Position numbers and translations under genes: made by a program. A stretch of 39,802 nt of DNA from an uncultured Coriobacteriales bacterium (GTDB taxonomy: Bacteria > Actinomycetota > Coriobacteriia > WRKU01 > JAENWW01), in the NCBI GenBank assembly GCA_937858655.1, contig CALLZE010000003.1, positions 1 to 39,802 of the forward strand, given 5' to 3'. The notes beneath the pieces were generated by a model. The model made no database searches, had not been told where the DNA came from, and saw only the letters and a list, made by a program, of their open reading frames with translations. How positions within the stretch are numbered: position 1 is the first letter of the stretch; each line of letters opens with the position of its first letter. This document shows positions 18,266 to 26,786 of the stretch, piece after piece.

Positions 18266-20062
18266 ATGCAAACAAAATTTTTGATGGGTAATCAAGCAAT
18301 CGCTTACGCCGCATACGCTGCTGGTGTCAATATCGCCTGTGGTTACCCAGGCACTCCCTCAACCGAAATTATTGAAACATTCGCAAAGATTCGCGATGAC
18401 GAATCTTATGTTGAATGGTCTATCAATGAAAAAGCGGCCATGGAGGTAGCAGCGGGAGCCTCAATGGCGGGAGCTCGAACCATTGTGACCATGAAACAAG
18501 TCGGGCTCAACGTTGCTTCTGATCCCTTGATGAGCCTTTCATATCTTGGTGTTAAGGGTGGGATGGTTATTATCGTTGCCGATGATCCAGGCCCCATATC
18601 TTCTCAAACCGAGCAGGATACGCGTACCTTTGCTGAATTTAGCAAAGTGCCTCTTTTTGACCCGAGTACGCCAGAAGAGGCCTATGACATGGTATTTGAG
18701 GCCTTTGAACTCTCGGAAAAGTACCACACGCCCGTTTTTATTCGTCCAACAACACGCGTGTGCCACGGTTACGCACAGATAGCTCTTCGCCAAAAAACTC
18801 ATCATGCGATAAGCGGCTTTACGAAAAGTCCGCAGTGGGTCATTTTCCCCAAACTTTCATATGAAGCGCATAAGGCCATCGAAGAGCGCAATAATGTGCT
18901 CTCAAGTGAATTTTCGCATGATCACCTCAACACAATAGAGGGAACAGGTAAATTTGGCATCGCCACATCTGGCATTTCGTATGCTTACGTTAAAGAGGCG
19001 CTGAAAGACCTCAATATTAATGCCCGGATACTCAAAATATCGACTCCTTTTCCGTTTCCAGAAGAGAAGACGCGAGAGTTTTTTGATGAGGTTCATGAAG
19101 TTCTTGTCTTTGAAGAACTTGACCCCTATATTGAACGTCACTTGCTGCAGGTTGCCGCAACGCATAATTGCGAAGTAAACATATTGGGTAAACTCACGGG
19201 AAATGTTCAGCGTGCGGGAGAACTCTCACAAGAGTCGATTCACCATACGCTAACAGATTTCTTCGGGCTTGGTAGCATAAACGAACGCGTAACGCCAGAG
19301 TCTGCAGTTGCACTACCAGTGCGTCCGCCAGCGCTCTGTGCTGGCTGTCCTCATCGCGGGTCGTTTTATATTGTCAAACGTGCGACAAAAGGCAAAAAGG
19401 CCGTTTACTCAGGCGATATTGGTTGTTACACGCTTGGTAATAGCGCACCGCTTGATATGGTTGACACGTGCCTCTGCATGGGCGCGGGAATTACGATGGC
19501 GCAGGGGCTTCATAGGGCAGAGCCCGATGCATACAATATCGCGTTTATTGGTGATTCAACATTTTTTGCTTCAGGTATTACGGGAGTTATCAATGCCGTT
19601 TATAACCAAACTGATATCACCATAATATTGGTGGATAATTCGACGACGGCTATGACTGGTGGCCAACCACACCCAGGCACAGCGCAAACGATGATGAATA
19701 CTACCTCGGCGCGCTTTAATATGGAAGAACTTCTCGGCGCCCTCAAAGTCTCATTTGTCACAACGGCAAATCCTTTTGATATTGATGGTTCTACGGCTAT
19801 TGTCGAACAGGCGCTCCGAGTTAAAGGTGTGTCTGTTGTGATTTTTAAAGCTCCCTGCATCCAATTATTTAAATCGGTATCAACGGTCGTGGTTGATGCA
19901 GAGGCATGCACAGGCTGCTTGCGATGCGTTACGCAACTTGGTTGTCCCGCGCTTTCGTTAGACGGCGACAAAGTAAAAATTGATCAAGGACTCTGTAATG
20001 GATGCGGTCTTTGCCAGCAAATCTGCACCTTTGACGCCTTGAAATCAAAGGAGCTGATGTAG
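18266..20062 (+). CDS. iorA: Indolepyruvate:ferredoxin oxidoreductase, alpha subunit
   Basis: Thiamine-diphosphate enzyme that oxidatively decarboxylates aryl-pyruvates (from transaminated Trp, Phe and Tyr) to aryl-acetyl-CoA and reduces ferredoxin. The 598-residue protein has an N-terminal pyrimidine-binding domain (GNQAIAYAAYAAGVNIACGYPGT), a central linker, and a TPP domain (GDIGCYTLG, GDSTFFASGITG, VDNSTTAMTGGQPHPG). The C-terminus has eight cysteines for two [4Fe-4S] clusters (CTGCLRCVTQLGCP and CNGCGLCQQIC). GAGGA precedes the ATG. A TATACT at 18229-18234 may be its -10, but the -35 is poor. iorB starts 2 bases after the stop. Oxygen-sensitive chemistry of this kind indicates anaerobic life. 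Confidence 0.96.
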   Translation: MQTKFLMGNQAIAYAAYAAGVNIACGYPGTPSTEIIETFAKIRDDESYVEWSINEKAAMEVAAGASMAGARTIVTMKQVGLNVASDPLMSLSYLGVKGGMVIIVADDPGPISSQTEQDTRTFAEFSKVPLFDPSTPEEAYDMVFEAFELSEKYHTPVFIRPTTRVCHGYAQIALRQKTHHAISGFTKSPQWVIFPKLSYEAHKAIEERNNVLSSEFSHDHLNTIEGTGKFGIATSGISYAYVKEALKDLNINARILKISTPFPFPEEKTREFFDEVHEVLVFEELDPYIERHLLQVAATHNCEVNILGKLTGNVQRAGELSQESIHHTLTDFFGLGSINERVTPESAVALPVRPPALCAGCPHRGSFYIVKRATKGKKAVYSGDIGCYTLGNSAPLDMVDTCLCMGAGITMAQGLHRAEPDAYNIAFIGDSTFFASGITGVINAVYNQTDITIILVDNSTTAMTGGQPHPGTAQTMMNTTSARFNMEELLGALKVSFVTTANPFDIDGSTAIVEQALRVKGVSVVIFKAPCIQLFKSVSTVVVDAEACTGCLRCVTQLGCPALSLDGDKVKIDQGLCNGCGLCQQICTFDALKSKELM

Positions 20063-20064
20063 CG

Positions 20065-20643
20065 ATGAACTGTCTCCTTACAGGTATCGGCGGGCAGGGA
20101 ATCGTCTTTGCCTCGAAACTCATCTCACAAACAGCAATGAATGCAGGCAAAAAGGTGCGCACCGCCGAAACGATTGGCATGGCTCAGCGAGGCGGAAGCG
20201 TTGTGAGTCATGTGCGCGTTGGTGATGGCACGGTCTCTCCGCTCATCGGAAAAGGGCACGCCGATGTAATCATCGCGTTCGAACCGGGAGAAGCGCTTCG
20301 GGTAAGTGATTACTTGGCTCCGACAGGCGTTATGATTGTGAGCGATCAGGGTGTACAAAGTCCTGCAGATGCTCTGACAAAGAAAGAATATCGCATCGAA
20401 GAGTACTTGGATGAGCTCAACCATTTGCCGCAGCAGGTCATCATTTTGTCTGGTCAGGCAATTCGTGACATCTTGAAATCATCAAAAGTGCTTAACGTCG
20501 CCCTAGTGGGGGCGGCGTGCGGAGCGGGTAAACTTGATTGTTCGCTTGAAGAATTGGAAGAAACAATTGAGGTTCTTGCGCCCCAAAAATTCGTCGACCT
20601 TAATAAGCGTGCGCTTAAAGTCGGGTATGACCTCGCGAACTGA
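20065..20643 (+). CDS. iorB: Indolepyruvate:ferredoxin oxidoreductase, beta subunit
   Basis: Small partner of IorA in the two-subunit complex, equivalent to the gamma domain of pyruvate:ferredoxin oxidoreductases that contacts CoA. The 192-residue protein has the family's GIGGQGIVFASKLISQ nucleotide-like loop, AETIGMAQRGGSVVSHVR, and IIAFEPGEALR. Length is normal. It follows iorA by 2 bases, so the subunits are co-translated. The CoA ligase gene begins 55 bases downstream. Confidence 0.95.
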   Translation: MNCLLTGIGGQGIVFASKLISQTAMNAGKKVRTAETIGMAQRGGSVVSHVRVGDGTVSPLIGKGHADVIIAFEPGEALRVSDYLAPTGVMIVSDQGVQSPADALTKKEYRIEEYLDELNHLPQQVIILSGQAIRDILKSSKVLNVALVGAACGAGKLDCSLEELEETIEVLAPQKFVDLNKRALKVGYDLAN

Positions 20644-20698
20644 GGTAGTATAGAACCATCGCAAAAGCTGTCGGACTATGGAGCAAAGGAGTCTCCCA

Positions 20699-21934
20699 AT
20701 GAGAATGACTGACGAGCAATTTGCGCTGATAAAAGAACAACTTATTAAACTTTTTCAGCGTGAGAACGGTTTTTACCAGCGTAAGTTTCACGGCATAAAC
20801 ATCGAAGACATCAATTCGCAAGAAGATTTCGAAAAGTTGCCTTTCACTTCTAAAAGTGATTTGCGCGATGCGTATCCGCTTGGCCTTCAAGCGGTCCCTG
20901 ATGAAGATATTGTGCGTATTCATTCATCAAGTGGTACAACGGGAACTCCCGTAATTATTCCTTACACAAATCAAGACGTAAAAGACTGGGCAGAAATGTT
21001 CAAGCGCTGCTACCAGATGGCGGGTGTTACTAACTTAGATCGCATTCACATCACTCCCGGTTACGGACTTTGGACAGCGGGCATTGGCTTTCAATTAGGG
21101 GCTGAATTGCTCGGTGCTATGACCATCCCTATGGGGCCAGGTAACACTGATAAACAACTCAAAATGATGCAAGATTTGCAGTCAACAGTACTGTGCGCGA
21201 CTTCTTCGTATGCCTTGCTCCTTGCGGAAGAGATTGAAAAGCGCGGTATTAAAGAGTCCATTCATCTCAAAAAGGGAATCATTGGCTCTGAACGTTGGGG
21301 CAAAAAAATGCGCAACCGCATCGCCAACGAACTTGGCGTTGAGCTCTATGATATTTATGGACTCACGGAAGTGTACGGTCCTGGTATTGGCATGAGCTGC
21401 GAACATGAAAGCGGCATGCATATGTGGACCGATTATATTTATTTCGAGATCATAGATCCCAAGACAGGAGAAACTGTTCCTGATGGGGAAGTTGGCGAAC
21501 TGGTTATAACGACGTTGCGCAAGCAAGGAGCGCCGCTTATTCGCTACCGCACGCATGATTTGACGCGCGTTATGCCTGGTGAGTGTCCTTGTGGCAATTT
21601 GTTCCCGCGCATAGATACACTGATCGGCCGCACTGATGACATGGTCAAAGTGAAGGGTGTCAATATTTTCCCGAGTCAAATTGATGAGTTGCTCAATCAA
21701 TTTACCGAGGCTTCAAGCGAATATCAGGTTATGATTGACCACCTGAATGGTAAAGACCTATTGACGCTTTTTGTAGAAGTAAAACCAAAGGCTGATAAAG
21801 CGCTCCTCGAAAAACTCATATCCGATATGTTCAAACTTAAAATCGGCATCACAATAAAAGTTAAGCCGGTTGAAATTGGAGATTTGCCTCGCAGTGAAAA
21901 GAAATCGACCAGAATTTTTGATAACCGGTACTAG
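20699..21934 (+). CDS. paaK: Phenylacetate--CoA ligase family protein
   Basis: AMP-binding ligase of about 411 residues joining CoA to phenylacetate-like acids, or running in reverse to make ATP from the aryl-acetyl-CoA. The adenylate loop is SSSGTTGTP (residues 76-84), with YDIYGLTEVYGPG, the hinge RTHDLTRV, and a C-terminal GRTDDMVKVKGVNIFPSQI. The ATG at 20699 follows AAAGGAG (20685-20691) at 7 bases; the upstream ATG at 20678 lacks such a site. Being downstream of iorAB, it likely handles indoleacetyl-, phenylacetyl- or hydroxyphenylacetyl-CoA from amino acid breakdown. Substrate and direction are inferred from context. The pnp promoter overlaps its 3' end. Confidence 0.92.
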   Translation: MRMTDEQFALIKEQLIKLFQRENGFYQRKFHGINIEDINSQEDFEKLPFTSKSDLRDAYPLGLQAVPDEDIVRIHSSSGTTGTPVIIPYTNQDVKDWAEMFKRCYQMAGVTNLDRIHITPGYGLWTAGIGFQLGAELLGAMTIPMGPGNTDKQLKMMQDLQSTVLCATSSYALLLAEEIEKRGIKESIHLKKGIIGSERWGKKMRNRIANELGVELYDIYGLTEVYGPGIGMSCEHESGMHMWTDYIYFEIIDPKTGETVPDGEVGELVITTLRKQGAPLIRYRTHDLTRVMPGECPCGNLFPRIDTLIGRTDDMVKVKGVNIFPSQIDELLNQFTEASSEYQVMIDHLNGKDLLTLFVEVKPKADKALLEKLISDMFKLKIGITIKVKPVEIGDLPRSEKKSTRIFDNRY

Positions 21935-21946
21935 TTTTGCTATTCT
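21918..21946 (+). promoter_or_regulatory. Promoter of pnp
   Basis: TTGATA (21918-21923), 17-base spacer, and an extended -10 TG-C-TATTCT (TATTCT at 21941-21946). The -35 lies inside the last codons of paaK. Start expected near 21953. Confidence 0.72.
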
Positions 21947-21976
21947 AAACGAGTTGTATTTGTTGTAAATAAATGG

Positions 21977-21997
21977 TCGCATACATGGGGTATGCGA
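21977..21997 (+). promoter_or_regulatory. Hairpin in the pnp leader
   Basis: TCGCATAC (21977-21984) pairs perfectly with GTATGCGA (21990-21997) around an ATGGG loop, 17 bases before the pnp start codon. PNPase of enterobacteria represses its own mRNA through a leader hairpin cut by RNase III; a similar role here is inference from position only. No T-run follows, so it is not a terminator. Confidence 0.55.
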
Positions 21998-22014
21998 AAA
22001 GAGTTAGGAAAACT

Positions 22015-24186
22015 ATGGCAAAAATCACTGAAACTTTCGAGCTTTTCGGCAAGCAGTATACGCTTGAAACCGGAGAGATGGCTAAGCAGGCAGGTGGCGC
22101 CGTGCTCGTTCGTCAGGGCGACACGATGGTTCTTGTTACCGCTACAGCAAGCAAAGAGGCAAAGGACGCGGATTTCTTTCCCCTCACTGTTGATTTTGAA
22201 GAGCGTATGTACGCTGCAGGAAAAATTCCTGGCGGCTTTTTAAAGCGTGAAGGTCGTGCTTCTGAGAAAGCTACTTTGACGGCGCGTATGATTGACCGTC
22301 CACTTCGTAGCGCTTTCGCTGACGGCTTCCGCAATGAGGTCCAAGTTGTCGCTACATGCCTTTCGGCAGACCAGCACAATCAACCAGACGTTATTTCAAT
22401 CATGGGCGCATCAGCAGCTTTGATGTGCGCTGGTATTCCTTTTGAGGGACCTCTCGCTGGCGTTCGTATTGCTCGCAACGTTGACACAGGCGAATATATC
22501 GTTAACCCAACCTTCGAAGAAGAGGAAGCATCAGACCTCGACCTCATTGTTGGTGGTTCTGAAGACGCAATCTATATGATTGAAGCGGGCGCGCAAGAAG
22601 TAAGCGAAGAGGACATGCTCGACGCTCTTATGTTCGCGCAGAAAGCACTAGGCGAGTTTTGCGAAGTCCAGAAACGCTTCCTCCAAGAAATTAACCCTAC
22701 TCCTATGGAGATTAAACTTGACGAGGCTCCTGAGTTCATTACAGAGCGCATCTTTGCTGCGGGTAAAGAAAAGATGTATGAGGCATTGCATAATGCTGAT
22801 AAGCACGCTCGCATGGATGATGTAGCTGCTGTTAAGGCTGAGCTCAAAGAACTCTTCACTGATGAAGAGAAGTCAGAGTACGGAAAGTATATTGGCGCAT
22901 CACTCAAGGCGCTCGAGAAAAAGACTATGCGCGCTATGGTTCTTGATGAGGGTGAGCGTGCCGACGGTCGAAAGACGACCGAAATCCGTCCTATCACGTC
23001 ACGTGTAGGCGTTCTCCCAGTTGCTCACGGCTCTGCGCTCTTTACGCGCGGTCAAACTCAGGCACTTTCAGTTGCTACGCTCGGTATGCTCTCAGAGTGG
23101 CAGCGCCTTGATACTATCGATGTTGCTGATGGAAAGCGCTATATCCACCACTACAACTTCCCACCATTCTGTACTGGTGAAGTTGGCTTTATGCGTGGCC
23201 CAAAGCGCCGCGAAATTGGACACGGAGCGCTTGCTGAGCGTTCACTTCTTCCAGTTATTCCTTCAGAGGAAGATTTCCCTTACACCATTCGTGTTGTATC
23301 AGAAGTTCTCGAATCTAACGGTTCGAGCTCACAGGCAAGTGTGTGCGGTTCTACCATGGCATTGATGGATGCTGGTGTTCCTATTACGGCTCCTGTATCA
23401 GGTATCGCAATGGGTCTTATCAAAGAGGGCGACCGCATCGCGATTCTTTCTGATATTCAGGGCCTCGAGGACTTCCTCGGCGATATGGACTTCAAGGTTG
23501 CTGGTACACCTAAGGGTATCACCGCGCTCCAGATGGACAATAAAGCTAAGGGTCTCTCATACGAAATCTTGTCAGCTGCTATTCATCAGGCAAAAGAAGG
23601 ACGTGCCTTTATTCTGGGCAAAATGTTGGAATCAATCACCGAGCCACGCGCTGAACTTTCAGAAAACGCTCCACGCATCATCACCATCAAGATTCCGAGT
23701 GATAAGATTCGTGACGTTATCGGTTCGGGCGGTAAGGTTATCCGTGCTCTCCAGGAAGAGACCGGCGCTCACATCGACATCAATGAAGATGGTACCGCTT
23801 ATATCGCATCTAAGGATAAGGGTGGCGAGGAAGCACTTCGTCGCATCCAAGCTATTATCAAAGATCCTGAGGTTGGAGAAATCTATATGGGACGCGTTGT
23901 GTCAATTCAGGCATTTGGCGCGTTTGTTGAACTCCTTCCTGGCAAGGACGGACTCATCCACATCTCACGCGTAGCCAAAGGCCGCGTTGCCAAGGTTGAG
24001 GATGTTTTGAATGTGGGCGACGAAGTAGAAGTTGAGGTTATTGAAATTGATGACCGCGGCAAGATTTCTCTTGACCGTCTCAATAAGCCTGATGCGCCAG
24101 CATCAAGTAACAACGCAGACGCGGATGCCGGAGCCAGGGCCCATAAGGGGCATGGTAATGACCGCACACCGCGCCGTCGTCATTAA
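22015..24186 (+). CDS. pnp: Polyribonucleotide nucleotidyltransferase (PNPase)
   Basis: Phosphorolytic 3'-5' exoribonuclease of mRNA decay, forming a trimer in the cytoplasm. The 723-residue protein contains two RNase PH domains (from FGKQYTLETGEMAKQAGG and from RADGRKTTEIRPIT), an alpha-helical linker, a KH domain (KIRDVIGSGGKVIRALQEETG) and an S1 domain (GEIYMGRVVSIQAFGAFVELLPGKDGLIHIS). Catalytic-region motifs such as GSSSQASVCGSTMALMDAGVP are intact. The ATG at 22015 follows TAGGAA and gives the normal N-terminus; the longer frame from 21973 runs through the leader hairpin and is rejected. Codon choice looks more biased than in its neighbours, as expected for a highly expressed gene. Confidence 0.97.
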   Translation: MAKITETFELFGKQYTLETGEMAKQAGGAVLVRQGDTMVLVTATASKEAKDADFFPLTVDFEERMYAAGKIPGGFLKREGRASEKATLTARMIDRPLRSAFADGFRNEVQVVATCLSADQHNQPDVISIMGASAALMCAGIPFEGPLAGVRIARNVDTGEYIVNPTFEEEEASDLDLIVGGSEDAIYMIEAGAQEVSEEDMLDALMFAQKALGEFCEVQKRFLQEINPTPMEIKLDEAPEFITERIFAAGKEKMYEALHNADKHARMDDVAAVKAELKELFTDEEKSEYGKYIGASLKALEKKTMRAMVLDEGERADGRKTTEIRPITSRVGVLPVAHGSALFTRGQTQALSVATLGMLSEWQRLDTIDVADGKRYIHHYNFPPFCTGEVGFMRGPKRREIGHGALAERSLLPVIPSEEDFPYTIRVVSEVLESNGSSSQASVCGSTMALMDAGVPITAPVSGIAMGLIKEGDRIAILSDIQGLEDFLGDMDFKVAGTPKGITALQMDNKAKGLSYEILSAAIHQAKEGRAFILGKMLESITEPRAELSENAPRIITIKIPSDKIRDVIGSGGKVIRALQEETGAHIDINEDGTAYIASKDKGGEEALRRIQAIIKDPEVGEIYMGRVVSIQAFGAFVELLPGKDGLIHISRVAKGRVAKVEDVLNVGDEVEVEVIEIDDRGKISLDRLNKPDAPASSNNADADAGARAHKGHGNDRTPRRRH

Positions 24187-24202
24187 TCCCATTACAAATT
24201 AA

Positions 24203-24237
24203 CAAAAGGGCGCTGGTAGCGCCCTTTTGCATTTTTT
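24203..24237 (+). terminator. Intrinsic terminator after pnp
   Basis: Perfect 12-bp stem, CAAAAGGGCGCT (24203-24214) with AGCGCCCTTTTG (24218-24229), loop GGT, and TTTTTT at 24232-24237 after CA. Strong and well placed 16 bases after the pnp stop. Confidence 0.92.
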
Positions 24238-24299
24238 ATTCGATACAAATGCGCGAAGATAGTTGATAATTGAAGGAAGTATTTCGAGGAGAGAAGCGT

Positions 24300-25514
24300 A
24301 TGCGCACTTTTGAGAAGTCACACAAGTTAGATGACGTAGCTTACGATGTGAGAGGTCCCGTAGTCGAAGAGGCCAATCGTATGCAAGCCGAAAATGTTGA
24401 TATTATTAACCTCAATATCGGCAATCCCGCCGCGTTTGACTTCTTCGCGCCTAACGAAATTCTCCAAGACCTTGCTTACAACCTCAAAGACACCCAAGGA
24501 TATTCACACTCCAAAGGAATTTTCTCTGCGCGCAAAGCCATTATGCAGTACTGTCAGCTCAAAGGTATCCCTAATGTTGAGATTGATGACATCTATACCG
24601 GCAATGGGGTTAGCGAGCTCGTCAACCTCTCTATGCAGGGTCTTCTCGATGATGGTGATGAGATACTCATTCCTTCTCCCGATTACCCTCTTTGGACGGC
24701 ATGCGCAAGTTTGGCGGGAGGAAATCCCGTACATTATATTTGCGATGAACAAGCACATTGGTATCCAGACCTCGCCGACATTGAAAGCAAAATTACACCT
24801 CGCACCAAAGGCATCGTTGTAATCAATCCGAATAATCCAACGGGTTCTTTGTATCCACGTGAGGTTCTTGAGGGTCTTGTTGACATTGCGCGCCGTCATG
24901 AACTCATCATTTTTGCCGATGAAATTTATGATCGTTTGACTATGGATGGCAAAGAGCATATTGCTATCGCGTCGCTCGCTCCAGATTTATTTTGCGTCAA
25001 CTTTAATGGCCTTTCAAAATCCCATCGCATTGCAGGTTTTCGTGTTGGCTGGATGTGTCTTTCGGGCGATAAGTCAAAGGCTAAGGGCTATATTGAGGGA
25101 CTCAATATGCTGTCGTCCATGCGCCTTTGTGCCAACGTTCCGGGGCAGTCAATTATCCAGACGGCGCTAGGCGGGCAACAGAGTCTTGACGCACTGCTAG
25201 TTCCTGGCGGACGCATTTATGAACAGAGGGAATTCATCTTTGATACTCTCAACAGCATCGATGGCCTTTCGGCTGAAAAACCTGATGCAGCTTTTTACAT
25301 TTTTCCTCGTATTGATACTAAAAAATTCAATATCACGAATGATGAGAAATTCGCGCTTGATCTGTTGCGTCAGGAACATATTTTAGTTGTACATGGTGGA
25401 GGATTTAACTGGAAAAAGCCAGACCACTTTCGTATCGTGTATTTGCCGAACACTCACGATCTTGAAATTGTAGCTAATCGCCTCGAGTCATTCTTGGCTA
25501 ACTATAAGCAGTAA
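24300..25514 (+). CDS. alaA: AlaA-type PLP-dependent aminotransferase
   Basis: Fold-type I aminotransferase of 404 residues, closely resembling glutamate-pyruvate aminotransferase AlaA. Shared landmarks are YDVRGPVVEEA, LNIGNPAAF, GNGVSELV, SPDYPLWTA, NPNNPTG, FADEIYDR, and FNGLSKSHRIAGFRVGW with the PLP lysine at K240. The end, HFRIVYLPNTHDLE, is also typical. Members make alanine from pyruvate and may accept other amino acids. AGGAG at 24287-24291 precedes the ATG at 24300. A possible -10 GATAAT at 24265-24270 lacks a good -35. It follows the pnp terminator, so it probably starts a new transcription unit with the M16 peptidase. A link to the iorAB pathway through transamination is possible but unproven. 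Confidence 0.9.
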   Translation: MRTFEKSHKLDDVAYDVRGPVVEEANRMQAENVDIINLNIGNPAAFDFFAPNEILQDLAYNLKDTQGYSHSKGIFSARKAIMQYCQLKGIPNVEIDDIYTGNGVSELVNLSMQGLLDDGDEILIPSPDYPLWTACASLAGGNPVHYICDEQAHWYPDLADIESKITPRTKGIVVINPNNPTGSLYPREVLEGLVDIARRHELIIFADEIYDRLTMDGKEHIAIASLAPDLFCVNFNGLSKSHRIAGFRVGWMCLSGDKSKAKGYIEGLNMLSSMRLCANVPGQSIIQTALGGQQSLDALLVPGGRIYEQREFIFDTLNSIDGLSAEKPDAAFYIFPRIDTKKFNITNDEKFALDLLRQEHILVVHGGGFNWKKPDHFRIVYLPNTHDLEIVANRLESFLANYKQ

Positions 25515-25532
25515 ACCCTTAAGGAGAACGCA

Positions 25533-26786
25533 TTGTATTATCGTAAAACGATTTTAGATAATGGAATCACCGTACTCTCTGAGTACGTTCCATCAGTTCA
25601 TTCGATATCCCTTGGTTTTTGGTTTCAAGTGGGATCGCGCGATGAGCTTGAAATTGAAGCGGGCATGTCACACTTCAATGAACACATGATGTTTAAGGGG
25701 ACCCCTTCGGTTGACGCTCAACAACTTTCTGAGCGTTTCGACCGTTTGGGTGCTCGTCAAAATGCGTTTACCTCAAAGGAAGCTACCTGTTATTACGCTG
25801 ATTTTATCGACGAATCATTAGCTTCAATTTTTGAATTAATGTCCGATATGGTGTTAAACGCTTCGATGCAGCAAGAGCATTGCGAACTTGAGCGTGAGGT
25901 TGTTATCGAAGAAATCGCGCGCAGTGAAGATGACCCCGAAGATATCGCGTACGAACTCTTCTGCAAGTCATTGTGGCCCGATCATACGCTCGGTCTTCCT
26001 GTGGCTGGCACGCGCGAATCAGTTGGTTCATTTGGCAAAGAAGAGGCACGGGCTTTTCATGATAAGCACTACCATGCGCAAAACTGTACGATTATTGCGG
26101 CTGGAAACGTTGATCATGATGAACTCGTTGCGCTTGCGAATACATTTTTAAGCACTATGCCCACTGCTTCACAAGGTAACGAAGCGGCGCGTTTTGCTCC
26201 CACATCATCAGAGTCGGGGCAGTTCAATTATCAGAAGGATACCGAACAGGCTCACCTATTTTTGGGTGGTCAGTCAATCTCAATGCGCGATGACCGCCGT
26301 TATGCCTTTAATATGGCTAACTTTGTGCTCGGCGGCTCGATGAGTTCGCGCCTTTTTCAAGAGGTTCGCGAAAAACTGGGCCTCGTCTATTCAGTGTATT
26401 CACATTTAAGTCCGTATGTCGACGCAGGTTTCTTTGCGGTGTACGCAGGTACACGTCCTGATAATGTTGAAAAAGTAGTTGAAGTTATTTATCGCGAACT
26501 AGACAAATTCGCGCAAGGCGACATTTCTGAAGACGATCGTTCTCTGGCGCTTAACGCAATTAAGGGTTCATTGGCGCTTAATCTCGAATCGACTTCTCAG
26601 CGTATGCGCAACCTCGGCATGTCATATTTGGCTCGCAAGGATGCGCAGTCGTATGAAGAAACGATTGCGCGCTACGAGAGTGTCACGCTTGAAATGATGC
26701 ATGAAGCTGCACAAGATATCGCTCAGTCTGACAAAGTCTTGGCGCTTGTGGGCGATTTTGCACCTGACTATAGGATTGGTGAGTAA
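25533..26786 (+). CDS. M16 family zinc metallopeptidase (processing-peptidase-like)
   Basis: Inverted-zinc-motif peptidase of 417 residues, like Bacillus MlpA/YmxG and the mitochondrial processing peptidase beta subunit. The motif HFNEH (residues 47-51) sits in GMSHFNEHMMFKGT, and the third ligand is expected near E127 in ELEREVVIEEI. The second, inactive half carries the GGSMSSRLFQEVREKLGLVYSVYS signature. The start is TTG at 25533, with AAGGAG 7 bases upstream. No signal peptide is seen, so it acts in the cytoplasm. In many Gram-positive genomes this gene lies with pnp and dap genes, as it does here; its physiological substrate is not known from the sequence. Confidence 0.93.
   Translation: MYYRKTILDNGITVLSEYVPSVHSISLGFWFQVGSRDELEIEAGMSHFNEHMMFKGTPSVDAQQLSERFDRLGARQNAFTSKEATCYYADFIDESLASIFELMSDMVLNASMQQEHCELEREVVIEEIARSEDDPEDIAYELFCKSLWPDHTLGLPVAGTRESVGSFGKEEARAFHDKHYHAQNCTIIAAGNVDHDELVALANTFLSTMPTASQGNEAARFAPTSSESGQFNYQKDTEQAHLFLGGQSISMRDDRRYAFNMANFVLGGSMSSRLFQEVREKLGLVYSVYSHLSPYVDAGFFAVYAGTRPDNVEKVVEVIYRELDKFAQGDISEDDRSLALNAIKGSLALNLESTSQRMRNLGMSYLARKDAQSYEETIARYESVTLEMMHEAAQDIAQSDKVLALVGDFAPDYRIGE

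Noticed and set aside
21973-22014. Upstream start for pnp at 21973
   Set aside because: It would translate the leader hairpin, adds residues absent from PNPases, and lacks a ribosome-binding site, whereas TAGGAA precedes 22015.
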